In this document: positions 12,543-22,000 of the stretch, in pieces
How positions within the stretch are numbered: the stretch's first letter is position 1
Layout of the letters: the number at the start of each line of letters is the position of its first letter
Source of the DNA: Macropodus opercularis
Lineage: Eukaryota; Chordata; Actinopteri; Anabantiformes; Osphronemidae
Direction of reading: 5' to 3'
NCBI GenBank assembly: GCA_030770545.1
Contig: CM061097.1
Coordinates: forward strand, 17,378,501-17,442,500
Length of the DNA: 64,000 bases
Made by a program: the position numbers and the translations under genes
Notes under the pieces: model-generated
Database searches by the model: none
What the model was told of the DNA's origin: nothing
Seen by the model: only the letters and a program-made list of their open reading frames with translations

Positions 12543-13264
12543 GACGCTGGGATCTGAGGATATTGGCTGTCATCAACATCAGCCTGTGGCCAGCAGTCGT
12601 TGCTGGAAGGAGGACTGTGCCGTCCACGGATTAAAAAAAAAAAAAAGAAGGAAAAGCATTGGCACAGACAAAAATAAAATAAAATAAAATAAAAAAAAAG
12701 AAGAGAATCGCGGTGAAGCAACTGCATGTTGTCAATGACATTCATGATCTTTGCACTTTGCTGACATAGCAGTGGACTTTATCATAGCAAGCAGCATCAC
12801 AGCCTGCATGTTCGTCCCACTGCACAGCCCATTATTTAAAGACAGATTCTGAAGATCAGCATTTATTAAAAAAAAATAGAAAGAAAGTATTTTATCAAGA
12901 AAATTCACACATTATCTTATTAGCAGACCACAAGCTGAGATAGTTAGGCCCCATGACTTGAAAAAAGAAACTAAAAAAATGAATGATATTTAAAAAAAAA
13001 AGAAGCCACGATTAAAATGGGACCAAGAGTTAGTTAAGGGTAAATGTATTTTCTTAAAACACCACTTAGTCTAATAATAAGTGTAGATAGATGCATGTAT
13101 GAGGGTAAAGCTTAGAGTCCCCTTAGAATCCAAGCTGAGGTTCCAGATCCACATGCTCTGGTGTCGGATGTTCTACCTGATGCTTAGTGGTTCAGTGGTT
13201 GACCTGTGTTCTGGGTTTTCAGGGTGATACTAAGTGACGACAGTTGACACCTCTTTGAATTCAC
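12543..13264 (+). other. A-rich spacer of the retroviral remnant, no recognised gene
   Basis: This follows the gag stop. It includes an A run with AAG interruptions (about 12632-12650), a (TAAAA)n microsatellite at about 12669-12700 and further A-rich patches to about 13020. I see no protease or RT motif. The segment probably marks where much of pro-pol was lost. Positions 12984-13301 are exactly the part missing from type II cassettes. Confidence 0.5.
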
Positions 13265-13730
13265 AGGTTGATGAGTGTTCACCTAGTCTGGAAACGTGTC
13301 ACGTGGGTTCCATCACTTTGATGTCACTGCTGGCTGACAGAGGCCATAAAGCATCTCTGAGTAAGCTTCAATACTGAAAAGACCAAGTGGAGTATTTGGG
13401 GAGGTTGATCACACAGGGAACTTGCGCTGTGTCACCATCTCAACTGGAAACTGTGTCTAAGGCTCCCAAACCAACCACAGTCCGGGAAATGCTGACTTTC
13501 TTAGGGATGACAGGCTGCAGAGTAGACTGGATAGATGGGTATTGAACAACTGTGCAATCCCTGAGAGAGACGATAAAAACTGAGGGAGCTGGAAAGTTAT
13601 GGGGAAAACTTGTGTGGACCCCAGAGGGTCACATGTCATTTGAAACCATTAAAGTGTAGTTGCAGCAGGAAACTGCTTTGGTTCTACCAGAATATGAGAA
13701 CACGTCACTAGTGTGTGTTGCTCGTTAAAC
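13265..13730 (+). pseudogene. Retroviral pol remnant: RT end and RNase H connection
   Basis: Plus-strand translation gives a recognisable RT-to-RNase H connection. It has a VEYLGRLIT segment, then a KPTTVREMLTFLGMTG segment typical of the retroviral/LTR RT thumb-connection, followed by a LVWTPEGHMSFE-like stretch and LPEYE. In-frame stops occur at about 13534 and 13657, and the N-terminal RT with its catalytic residues is absent. It lies in the same orientation as the gag fragment, 720 bp downstream, in place of the usual several kilobases of pro-pol. Confidence 0.72.
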
Positions 13731-14149
13731 AGACAGCATGAACGGGCCTAAAGGAGGAGTGTGGCAACGTGTGTGTAGCTCAGAGCATGTTACTCTATGG
13801 TTCGACTGCTGGTTGAAGTTAATTGAGTGGCAGAGTTGCGTTAACGATAACAGTATTACACATGTGGTGGTAACTAATTGCAGGAACCAATCATGGTCAG
13901 TAACCAATGAAGAAAACAACACTGACTGAGGTTTTAGGGCGACACCAGCATGATGCGATACAGAAGGAAGGAGAAAGGAGACGACCTCAGTGGAGCCATA
14001 CACGGAACACAAATCGCAGTGCAGCTCCTATAGATCATCTGTTCATTGCAAGTATTATAAAGAGGAAATATCGTATAAACGAGGAAAGAAAAAGCTAAGC
14101 TACACAGTGACTTGATTAGATGTAAACTGCACCAATATGTTTGTCAATA
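13731..14149. other. Unassigned tail of the retroviral insert
   Basis: About 420 bp between the pol remnant and the LINE ORF2 piece. There is a short plus-strand open frame but no recognised domain. A purine-rich stretch (GAAGGAAGGAGAAAGGAGA, about 13963-13981) could be a polypurine tract, but no LTR follows it. The junction CACATGTGGTGGTAAC near 13860-13874 is a deletion scar: cassette 2 has about 860 bp more here. Confidence 0.4.
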
Positions 14150-15178
14150 CGTGACCGACGTGTGAGGACATTCATATCTGCTCCTCTGCTGCTCCTCAGA
14201 CAGCTTCTTCTCTGTAATAGCAAACAGGGGTTCAAAATTGTGTGGGGTGATCTCTTGTGACTGAAAGAGGGTTGCATAAAAGTCATGCACTTCCTGTAGT
14301 ATCTCCGATGGGTCTGTGGTCGTATTCCCATCTCCGTTGGTCAATGATCATCATGCTCCTCTGCCTGCGCTTTTCCAGGCCCAGGAAATAAGCAGTGCAG
14401 CTCTCCCCCTCCGCCAGGTATCGAGCTCTACTTCTGATTGCAGCTCCTCTACACCGTCCTTTCTCCACATCTTTTAACTGTTCTCTAATGTGTATGTAAG
14501 AGTCTATGGAGTAATCTGGGGTCGTGTCAATGTTGCTTGCCTCCAGCTCCAGTTGGTCCCTCAGAGCAGCCTCCTCCCACAGCAACTTCCATTTCGCTCC
14601 CTACTGTACTTGATGCTGATTGTTCTGACTTTCATCTTGACATATTCCCACCAACTGGAGACATCTTCTATAAAGGGCAAGTCAGCCGCCATCTTTGTCA
14701 GGAGTGCACGTACCTTGTCTTGGTAATACTTTTCTGACAACAGGGATGTATTGAGGCTCCACGAACCCCCACCGTGTGCCGTGCATGCTTCATTTAACCT
14801 GAAGGTGAGATAAGCGTGGTCACTCCAGGTGTTGAAGGTGTATGATATGTCTGAAATATCCCTGGCCGCCTGTGCAGAAACTAAAGAGAATTCGAATCTG
14901 GATTGCTTCAACGTGTTGAGCACACGTTGCCTGCGTGAGAACCTTCTGGCATGTGGGTGCATGACTCTCCGGATGTCAACAAGGCCATGTGTGTGAATGA
15001 GATTATAGAGGGCTATCCGACTGGTGTCACCTGTGAACACATTATTACTGGAGACATCAGCCCCTGTGAGGGCTACATTGAAATCCCCAACTAAGAAACA
15101 GTCTCCTGTACAAAACTGTGACAGCCGTTGAAAAAAAACCCTCCTGTGCATTTCTATGTTTGGTGCATATACATTCGA
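14150..15178 (-). pseudogene. Tx1/L1-like LINE ORF2: endonuclease and RT N-terminal region
   Basis: On the minus strand the frame at 15214-14561 contains an APE-type endonuclease from NVYAPN onward, including LVGDFNVAL and the SDHAYLTFRL segment with the catalytic-site SDH. The RT N-terminal region, with RSRARYLAEGES, YFLGLEKRRQ and a DFYATLFQSQ segment, continues to about 14180. The endonuclease nicks target DNA for LINE insertion. Two lesions are visible against the other copies: a one-base loss near 14595, shared with cassette 3, and a private 5-nt loss near 14347. The first residues of the endonuclease lie at 17213-17304, beyond an L2 insertion. Confidence 0.87.
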
Positions 15179-15755
15179 CTTTATGAATTTCTTTACCAAT
15201 AAAATCATAACCATTAGAGAAAAGATTGATCAGAATCTGTCAACAAAAGTCATAGACCGATCTGCAGATCCAACAGCCTTAGATCTCCTGGTTAGACTTA
15301 TGTCTTACTTAAACTGTTTTTCCCCCATAGATCACACTGAGTTAACTTCAATAATTAACTCTGCTAAATCAGCTACTTGTTTCTTAGACCCCATCCCAAC
15401 CAGACTACTCAAAGAAGTTTTTCCATTAATCAGCACGTCCATATTAAATCAAATCAACCAATCTCTGTTTACAAGCTACATACCACAGGCTTTTAAGGTT
15501 GCTGTGGTCAAACCTTTATTGAAAAAAACTACTCTTGACCCTAGAGAACTTGCAAATTATAGACCTATATCCAATCTGCCCTTTATTTCTAAAGTTCTTG
15601 AAAAAACCGTAGCTAAACAACTATGTGACCACCTGCCTAGAAATGACCTATATGAAGATTTCCAGTCAGGATTCAGATTACATCATAGCACAGAAACAGC
15701 TCTGATTAGAGTCAACTACTTTTCAGTCTTTACATGTCTCCCCTTGGTAATATAA
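15179..15755 (+). pseudogene. L2 ORF2 fragment: RT fingers
   Basis: The open frame contains FLDPIPTRLLKEVFP, VVKPLLKKTTLDPRELANYRPISN, LEKTVAKQL and FQSGFRLHHSTETAL, diagnostic of L2-type reverse transcriptase. Just after ETALIRV (about 15712) the sequence jumps to the segment that normally lies next to the YADD motif. About 90 residues are missing by comparison with the family's usual layout, including motif A. Copy 1 keeps a CTACTTGTTTCTTAG stretch that is shortened by 8 nt in cassette 2. Confidence 0.85.
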
Positions 15756-15967
15756 TTAGAAAACATTCGATAAATTTCCACTGCTATGCAGATGATACTC
15801 AGTTATATTTGTCCATGAAACCAGAGGAAACAAACCAATTAGTCAAACTTCAAGCTTGTTTAAAGGATATCAAATCCTGGATGTCCCATAACTTTCTACA
15901 ACTGAATTCAGACAAAACTGGGGTTATTATAATTGGTGCTAAAAACCAGAGAGAGACTCGTTATTAA
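15734..15967 (+). pseudogene. L2 ORF2 fragment: RT motif C (YADD)
   Basis: A short frame that includes HCYADDTQLYLS, the RT catalytic motif C, and LQLNSDKTGVIIIG, a typical L2 continuation. The frame is shifted against the preceding and following pieces. The codon after DDT is CAG here (15800-15802), the ancestral glutamine. In cassettes 2 and 3 it is TAG. Confidence 0.82.
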
Positions 15968-15972
15968 ATCAG

Positions 15973-16629
15973 ATGGTTACTCTGGATGGCATAACGTTAG
16001 CTTCAAGTTCCACTGTGAGGAACCTTGGTGTCATTGTTGACCAAGATCTGTCCTTTACACCTTATATTAAAGAAATCTCTAGAACCGCCTACTTCCACCT
16101 GAGGAATATTGCTAAAATTAGGAGCATCCTCTCACAGAGTGATGCTGAAAAATTAATCCATGCATTTGTTACCTCTAGGCTTGACTACTGTAACTCGCTA
16201 CTCATAGGTTGTCCCAATAACTCTTTGAAAATCCTCCAACTAATTCAAAATGCTGCAGCCAGAGTTCTGACTGGATTTAGGAAGAGAGATCACATCTCTC
16301 CAACATTAGCTTCTCTGCATTGGCTCCCTGTCAAATCTAGGATAGAATTCAAAATTTTTCTCCTCACCTACAAAGCTCTTCATAATAAAGCTCCATCTTA
16401 TCTTAAAGACCTCATCGCTCCTTATGCTCCCAACAGAACGCTTCGTTCTCAGAGCGCTGGTCTACTTGTGGCTCCTAGAGTTTCTAAATGTAGAACGGGA
16501 GGCAGAGCATTTAGCTACCAAGCTCCTCTCCTATGGAACCAGCTTCCAGTCCAGGTTCGAGAAGCAGACACCCTCTCTAGTTTTAAAACTAGGCTTAAAA
16601 CCATTCTTTTTGACAAAGCGTATAGTTAG
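15973..16629 (+). pseudogene. L2 ORF2 C-terminal region (218 codons)
   Basis: This is the C-terminal part of an L2/CR1-type ORF2, with LGVIVDQDLSF (residues 18-28), SRLDYCNSLL (68-77), NAAARVLT (93-100), LHWLPV (115-120) and LLTYKALHNKAPSYL (130-144), ending LFDKAYS then stop. This conserved C-terminal block is usual for fish L2. It is open end to end but cut off from the catalytic RT by frameshifts and deletion, so it is not expected to be active. Confidence 0.88.
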
Positions 16630-17212
16630 AGATGGTCCTGGTCACTCTGAACCATCTCTTAGTTAAGCTGCTATAGACTTAGACTGCTGGGGGACGTCCT
16701 TCATTCACTGAGCTCTTTCTCTCTTCTATCCGCCAACATGCCTCCATTTCCACATGTGACTAACTTTGTCTCTTTTCTCTCCTAGTTGTGCTTGTCCCCT
16801 TCTGTCTCTCTCTATCCTCATCTACAGGTATCATCAGACTCAGAGTCGTGTGTCTCCAGTGTGCAGTTGCTGGTCCAACCATCCTGCCTGTGTTCTGTTG
16901 ATGCTTGTTTTGTTGTGGTTGTGTTCTTTTCTCTCTTCTCTATCCCCTTACCCCAACCGGTCAAGGCAGATGGCCGCCCACACTGAGCCTGGGTCTGCTG
17001 GAGGTTTCTTCCTCGTTAGAGAGGGAGTTTTTCCTCTCCACTGTTGCTATTTAAATGTACAATTTATCGATTGGCTACAATTAAAAGCTTGCTCTATGTG
17101 GGAATTGTAGGGTTTAGTTCTGTAAGGTCTTAAAACCTTACTTGTAAAGTGCCTTGAGATAACTGATGTTGTGAATTGGCGCTATATAAATAAAGTTGAA
17201 TTGAATTGAATT

Positions 17213-17304
17213 CAGTAATGTATATGTGGATGATTGAATCGTGAACTTGCACACTATCAGTCTGTACCTTTTCTCTGTATCACTGTAGACGTGTTGAATA
17301 TTAA
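17213..17304 (-). pseudogene. Tx1-like LINE ORF2: endonuclease piece between L2 and piggyBac
   Basis: Ninety-two bases trapped between the two insertions. On the minus strand they read VYSDTEKRYRLIV then a TIQSSTYTLL segment, which fits directly upstream of the NVYAPN motif found left of the L2 element. This short match shows that the LINE endonuclease was continuous before L2 inserted. The TTAA at 17301-17304 is the piggyBac target site. Confidence 0.75.
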
Positions 17305-17735
17305 CCCTCCTGTTATGTTCCGGGTCAAATTGACCCGTTTTAAAGTTTAAAAAATTAAAAAAAATACTTAAAAGTATTTTTTCAGTTTGAAACTTCTGCT
17401 GCTTGGCTTATTTAGTGTAATCAACATATACAATAAAAATGGTTCAGTTTGCATATTTGTAAACCCCCCCTACATGTTTATATTACAAAGATACTGTTCG
17501 GGTCAATTTGACCCGGCAGACAAAATGGAAGCTAAAAAGAGTCAGAATGGTCAAACACTATTTGTTTCTTTTCATCTATGACACATAATACACTCCTGCC
17601 TCACACTCACATGCTCACATGCATTCTCTTTACTTCATCTTTGAACTGTGAGAATGCAGGTGTTGACTTTTGACAGGAACCTTCTCAGTTCCTGTGGAGA
17701 AACACTGAGTGGCCACTCAAAAGGGAGGCGCAAAA

Positions 17736-17743
17736 TATATAAA
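17736..17743 (+). promoter_or_regulatory. TATA-like box upstream of piggyBac transposase remnant
   Basis: TATATAAA lies 83 bp upstream of the ATG at 17819, a plausible core promoter for the transposase gene. The same box is at 35394-35401 and 55339-55346. The identification rests on position and consensus only. Confidence 0.35.
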
Positions 17744-17818
17744 GATTCTCTGAAAGGGAGTCCTACCAACATTACATAATGCAGCTACACATCATAGACT
17801 CTGTCAAAGGTTTAGAAA

Positions 17819-18400
17819 ATGAGCAGCAGAAGTAAAAAGATGACAGACCTGGAGGCTCTGAGACAAATCCTTGATCAGGACAGTGAAGTAGAGGAGGATG
17901 TCTCAATTTGGAATCTGATGATTCTGATTATGAACTAAATGAAGATATGCTGTACATATTCCTCCTTGCAAGACATTCACAAAAATAATTGTGAAATTCA
18001 GTGGTCTTCGTCCCCAAATACATATCAGGCAAAATTGTCTGCAAAAAATATAATAAAGACCTGGACACACTAGAATGGCACTGACTCATGTGACAGACAT
18101 CAAGTCAGCTTTTGAACTGCTCAGGCCCAGCTCAATACAGAAAACCATTCTTGAAATGACCAATTTAGAAGGAAGACGTGTTTTCGGAGAGGAGTGGATA
18201 GAAATAGATAAAATGCATTTCCATGCACATTTGGGGGTCGTCTGAAGGTTGAGTCATGGCAACTGGACTTCTTCTACTTCGCAAAGTCCAGTTGCCATGA
18301 ATAAACCTTCAGACAACTTCACCAGGATGAATCTCTACAGATATATTTGGGGGTCCTCATCCTGGCTGGGGTTTATAGGTCAAAGGATGAATCAACAGTA
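17819..18400 (+). pseudogene. piggyBac transposase N-terminal remnant
   Basis: From the ATG at 17819 the frame gives a basic start (MSSRSKKM), a leucine/acidic stretch and an EVEEDVS segment, typical of the acidic N-terminus of piggyBac-type transposases. It shifts frame within about 35 codons. Downstream pieces, including the FTWMNLYRY-like segment, are scrambled by small indels and a hairpin. The catalytic DDD core is deleted in this copy. Confidence 0.6.
18240..18314. repeat. Inverted repeat (31-bp arms, 13-bp loop) inside piggyBac
   Basis: The left arm (18240-18270) and right arm (18284-18314) are inverted copies with 29 of 31 positions paired around a 13-nt spacer. The arms include GGCAACTGGACTT and its complement. 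The arm sequence overlaps transposase coding sequence, so it looks like a local inverted duplication. Cassette 3 keeps it; cassette 2 has lost 14 nt of the centre. Confidence 0.85.
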
Positions 18401-18567
18401 AAGAACATCATTGAACTAAATATTGATTGAAATGGTTAGTAATGAGGTTAATGATGAGATATAAACAATGTTTTTTGGGACTTTTTGGTTTCTGACACTT
18501 TTATATAATTAAATGTGCCCCGGGTCAACATCACTGATGTCCCTCAGAAACGAACATAACAGGAGGG

Positions 18568-19092
18568 TTAAGTACTGAATCCCTCCTAAATCCACCTCCT
18601 GAGAATGTGTCCCAGCTTCATATATATTCTGCACACCCTCGCCTGTCGATTATGGCTTACCCGAAAATATTCTGAGCCTAAGGCAGTGTCAAATTTGGTG
18701 GAATAAGGTAGCGACTGCACGTCGTTGTTAAATTTCACCTTAACAAATCTCGTCCCATCTGCGATTTATGTACCGGGCCACATGCGTCTTCTTATCTGGG
18801 AAACGGCTTCAACTCCCCAGATATGCAGTTTCATGAGGATGTCCTCATCCGCGATATAAACCGGTAAACCAAGAAAGGATACAACAAGTACGTCATTCAC
18901 AAGATCCCTTGCCATAACTCTCACGTTTCCAATCTTCAATCAATCTTGAAACAGCTTTTCTTTTCCTGTCGAATGACTCATTGTGATTTCATATTTAGTG
19001 GCTCCAGTGCATCTGCATGCAACCAAGCCCCCACACATCTCCCGTACAAACTTCATTAATTCCATCGGTGTGACGCTTCCATCACCCTCCAG
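18568..19092 (-). pseudogene. Tx1-like LINE ORF1, 5'-truncated
   Basis: The minus strand encodes the ORF1 RNA-binding protein of a Tx1-type LINE: a VTPMELMKFVREMCGG start region, then LVVSFLGLPVYIADEDILMK, HIWGVEAVSQIRRRMWPGT, RFVKVKFNNDVQSLPYSTKF and EYFRVIHNRQARVCR, leading towards a zinc knuckle. The second knuckle cysteine is replaced (CRIY). A frameshift follows the GKEKLFQD segment and a stop lies after WPGT. This copy is cut at about 19092 within the ORF1 N-terminus and joined to satellite, losing the start codon and 5' UTR found at 37441-37722 in cassette 2. Confidence 0.83.
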
Positions 19093-22000
19093 ATGCATTA
19101 GGCTGATATATCTTAATGCAAGCAATGCTGATGAAGTTTTTGTGCTAGATATAATACAAATACATCCCTGAAGCAGGCAAACACCTTTAAAATGCATTTA
19201 AATCACTTTTACCAAAGTAGTGTTCTTTTGGTCTGAAATGCACAGAACAGGCGATTCTAAGCGTTTTTGCACTGTTTCCAGCCTCAGTGATGCTTTAAGC
19301 TGCTGCATCTTAATGCAACCAATGCTGATGAAGTTTTTGTGCTAGATATGATCTGAATACATCCCTGAAGCAGGCAAACACCTTAAAATATTCTACGCGT
19401 TTTAACACAGTGTCCAGCCTCAGTGATGCATGAAGCTGCTGCATCTTAATGCAACCAATGCTGATGAAGTTTTTGTGCTAGATATGATCTAAATACATCC
19501 CTGAAGCAGGCAAACACCTTAAAATATTCTACGCGTTTTAACACAGAGTCCAGCCTCAGTGATGCATGAAGCTGCTGCATCTTAATGCAAGCAATGCTGA
19601 TGAAGTTTTTGTGCTAGATATAATAGAAATACATCCCTGAAGCAGGCAAATACCTTTAAAATGCATTTAAATTAATCTGATCAAAGTAGTGTTATTTTGG
19701 TCTGAAATGCACAGAACAGGCGATTCTATGCGTTTTAACACAGTGTCCAGCCTCAGTGATGCATGAAGCTGCTGCATCTTAATGCAAGCAATGCTGATGA
19801 AGTTTTTGTGCTAGATATAATACAAATACATCCCTGAAGCAGGCAAACACCTTTAAAATGCATTAAAATCTCTTTTACCAAAGTAATGTTATTTTGGTCT
19901 GAAATGCACAGAACAGGCGATTCTACGCGTTTTAACACAGTTTTTGTGCTAGATATGATCCAAATACATCCCTGAAGCAGGCAAATACCTTTAAAATGCA
20001 TTTAAATTAATCTGATCAAAGTAGTGTTCTTTTGGTCTGAAATGCACAGAACAGGCGATTCTACGCGTTTTAACACATTTTTTGTGCTAGATATGATCCA
20101 AATACATCCCTGAAGCAGGCAAACACCTTTAAAATGCATTAAAATCTCTTTGCTTAAAGTAGTGTTATTTTGGTCTGAAATGCACAGAACAGGCGATTCT
20201 AAGCGTTTTGGCACTGTTTCCAGCCTCAGTGATGCATGAAGCTGCTGCATCTTAATGCAAGCAATGCTGATGAAGTTTTTGTGCTAGATATAATACAAAT
20301 ACATCCCTGAAACAGGCAAACACCTTTAAAATGCATTTAAATCACTTTTACCAAAGTAGTGTTCTTTTGGTATGAAATGCACAGAACTGGCGATTCTAAG
20401 CGTTTTGGCACTGTTTCTAGCCTAAGAGATGCATTAGACTGCTGTATCTTAATGCAAGCAATTCCAATGAAGTTTTTGTACTAGATATGATCCAAATACA
20501 TCCCTGAAGCAGGCAAACACCTTTAAAATGCATTTAAATCACTTTGACCAAAGTAGTGTTCTTTTGGTATGAAATGCACAGAACAGACGATTCTACGCGT
20601 TTTGGCACTGTTTCCAGCCTCAGAGATGCTTTAGGCTGCTGTATCTTAATGCAAGCAATTCTAAGGAAGTTTTTGTGCTAGATATGATCCAAATACATCC
20701 CTGAAGCAGGCAAACACCTTTAAAATGCATTTAAATCACTTTGACCAAAGTAGTGTTCTTTTGGTCTGAAATGCACAGAACAGGTGATTCTACGCGTTTT
20801 GGCACTGTAACCAGCCTCAGTGATGCATGAAGCTGCTGCATCTTAATGCAAGCAATTCCAATCAAGTTTTTGTGCTAGATATGATACAAATACATCCCTG
20901 AAGCAGGCAAATACCTTTAAAATGCATTTAAATCACTTTGACCAAAGTAGTGTTCTTTTGGTATGAAATGCACAGAACAGGCGATTCTAAGCGTTTGACA
21001 CTGTTTCCAGCCTCAGTGATGCTTTAAGTTGCTGCATCTTAATGCAACCAATGCTGATCAAGTTTTTGTGCTAGATATAATACAAATACATCACTGAAGC
21101 AGGCAAACACCTTTAAAATGCATTTAAATCACTTTGACCAAAATAGTGTTCTTTTGGTCTGAAATGCACAGAACAGGCGATTCTAAGCGTTTTGGCACTG
21201 TTTCCAGCCCCAGTGATGCTTTAAGCTGCTGCATCTTCATGCAAGCAATTCCAATTAAGTTTTTGTGCTAGATATAATACAAATACATCCCTGAAGCAGG
21301 CAAACACCTTTAAAATGCATTAAAATCTCTTTTACCAAAGTAGTGTGCTTTTGGTCTGAAATGCACAGAACATGCGATTCTACGCGTTTTAACACAGTTT
21401 TTGTGCTAGATATGATCCAAATACATCCCTGAAGCAGGCAAATACCTTTAAAATGCATTTAAATCACTTTTACCAAAGTAGTGTTCTTTTGGTCTGAAAT
21501 GCACAGAACAGGCCATTCTACGCATTTTGGCACTGTTTCCAGCCCCAGTGATGCTTTAAGCTGCTGCATCTTAATGCAACCAATGCTGATGAAGTTTTGT
21601 GCTAGATATACTACAAATACATCCCTGAAGCAGGCAAATACCTTTAAAATGCATTTAAATTAATCTGATCAAAGTACTGTTGTTTTGTTCTGAAATACAC
21701 AGAACAGGCGATTCTACGCGTTTTAACACAGTGTCCAGCCTCAGTGATGCATAAAGATGCTGCATCTTCATGCAAGCAATTCCAATTAAGTTTTTGTGCT
21801 AGATATAATACAAATACATCCCTGAAGCAGGCAAACACCTTTAAGATGCATTTAAATCACTTTGACCAAAATAGTGTTCTTTTGGTGTGAAATGCACAGA
21901 ACAGGCGATTCTAAGCGTTTTCGCACTGTTTCCAGCCTCAGTGATGCTTTTAGCTGCTGCATCTTAATGCAAGCAATTCCAATAAAATTTTTGTGCTAGA

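Larger units (their letters stand above)
11726..14149 (+). mobile_element. Endogenous-retrovirus-derived fragment, type I form
   Basis: This plus-strand insert breaks the minus-strand LINE ORF2. It holds the end of a gag gene with a CCHC nucleocapsid knuckle (11955-12542), an A-rich spacer, the RT/RNase H connection of pol (about 13265-13730) and an unassigned tail. No LTR, primer-binding site, protease, complete RT, integrase or env is recognisable, so it is an internal remnant. Type I copies keep 12984-13301, which type II lacks, but miss about 860 bp at 13867 that type II keeps. Confidence 0.75.
15179..17212 (+). mobile_element. L2/Maui-like LINE, 5'-truncated and internally deleted
   Basis: A plus-strand CR1/L2-group non-LTR retrotransposon lying inside the Tx1 endonuclease. 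It keeps the region upstream of RT, the fingers (KPLLKK, NYRPISNLPF, LEKTVAKQL, FQSGFRLHHSTETAL), motif C (YADDTQLYLS), the thumb and C-terminal ORF, a 3' UTR (16630-17180) and the usual L2 end GCTATATAAATAAAG followed by TTGAA repeats at about 17195-17212. It begins part-way into the ORF, as expected of 5' truncation. The jump from the HSTETAL block to the segment before YADD removes the catalytic core. Confidence 0.92.
17305..18567. mobile_element. piggyBac-family transposon, deleted copy (1263 bp)
   Basis: Perfect 16-bp terminal inverted repeats (CCCTCCTGTTATGTTC at 17305-17320 and its complement at 18552-18567) flanked by TTAA duplications (17301-17304 and 18568-18571). Subterminal CGGGTCAA/TTGACCCG palindromes lie near 17321-17338 and 17499-17516. 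Inside are a transposase 5' region with an acidic N-terminus (ATG at 17819) and a long hairpin. Relative to cassette 2, 705 bp carrying the catalytic part are missing at an AACAG junction near 18400. It cannot encode a working transposase. Confidence 0.93.
10839..19092. other. Composite retroelement cassette 1 (type I)
   Basis: This is the first of four copies of a nested mobile-element block inside the satellite. The backbone is a minus-strand Tx1/L1-like LINE: 3' tail at about 10841, ORF2 pieces at 11040-11725, 14150-15178 and 17213-17304, and ORF1 at 18572-19092. It is interrupted by a retroviral remnant, an L2 LINE and a piggyBac element. Type I marks are a single 3' UTR unit, the ORF2 frameshift near 14595 and the 705-bp piggyBac deletion. 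Unlike cassettes 2 and 3, the right end lacks the LINE 5' UTR and about the first 30 codons of ORF1, and fuses directly to satellite at about 19092. Confidence 0.93.

Noticed and set aside
14490..14737. Plus-strand frames over the ORF2 RT N-terminus
   Set aside because: Shadows of the minus-strand endonuclease/RT frame, and they differ between copies wherever that frame has indels.
16766..17110. 114-codon plus-strand frame after the L2 ORF
   Set aside because: It lies in the L2 3' UTR, rich in CT tracts, and runs into the element's tail. Composition explains the frame.
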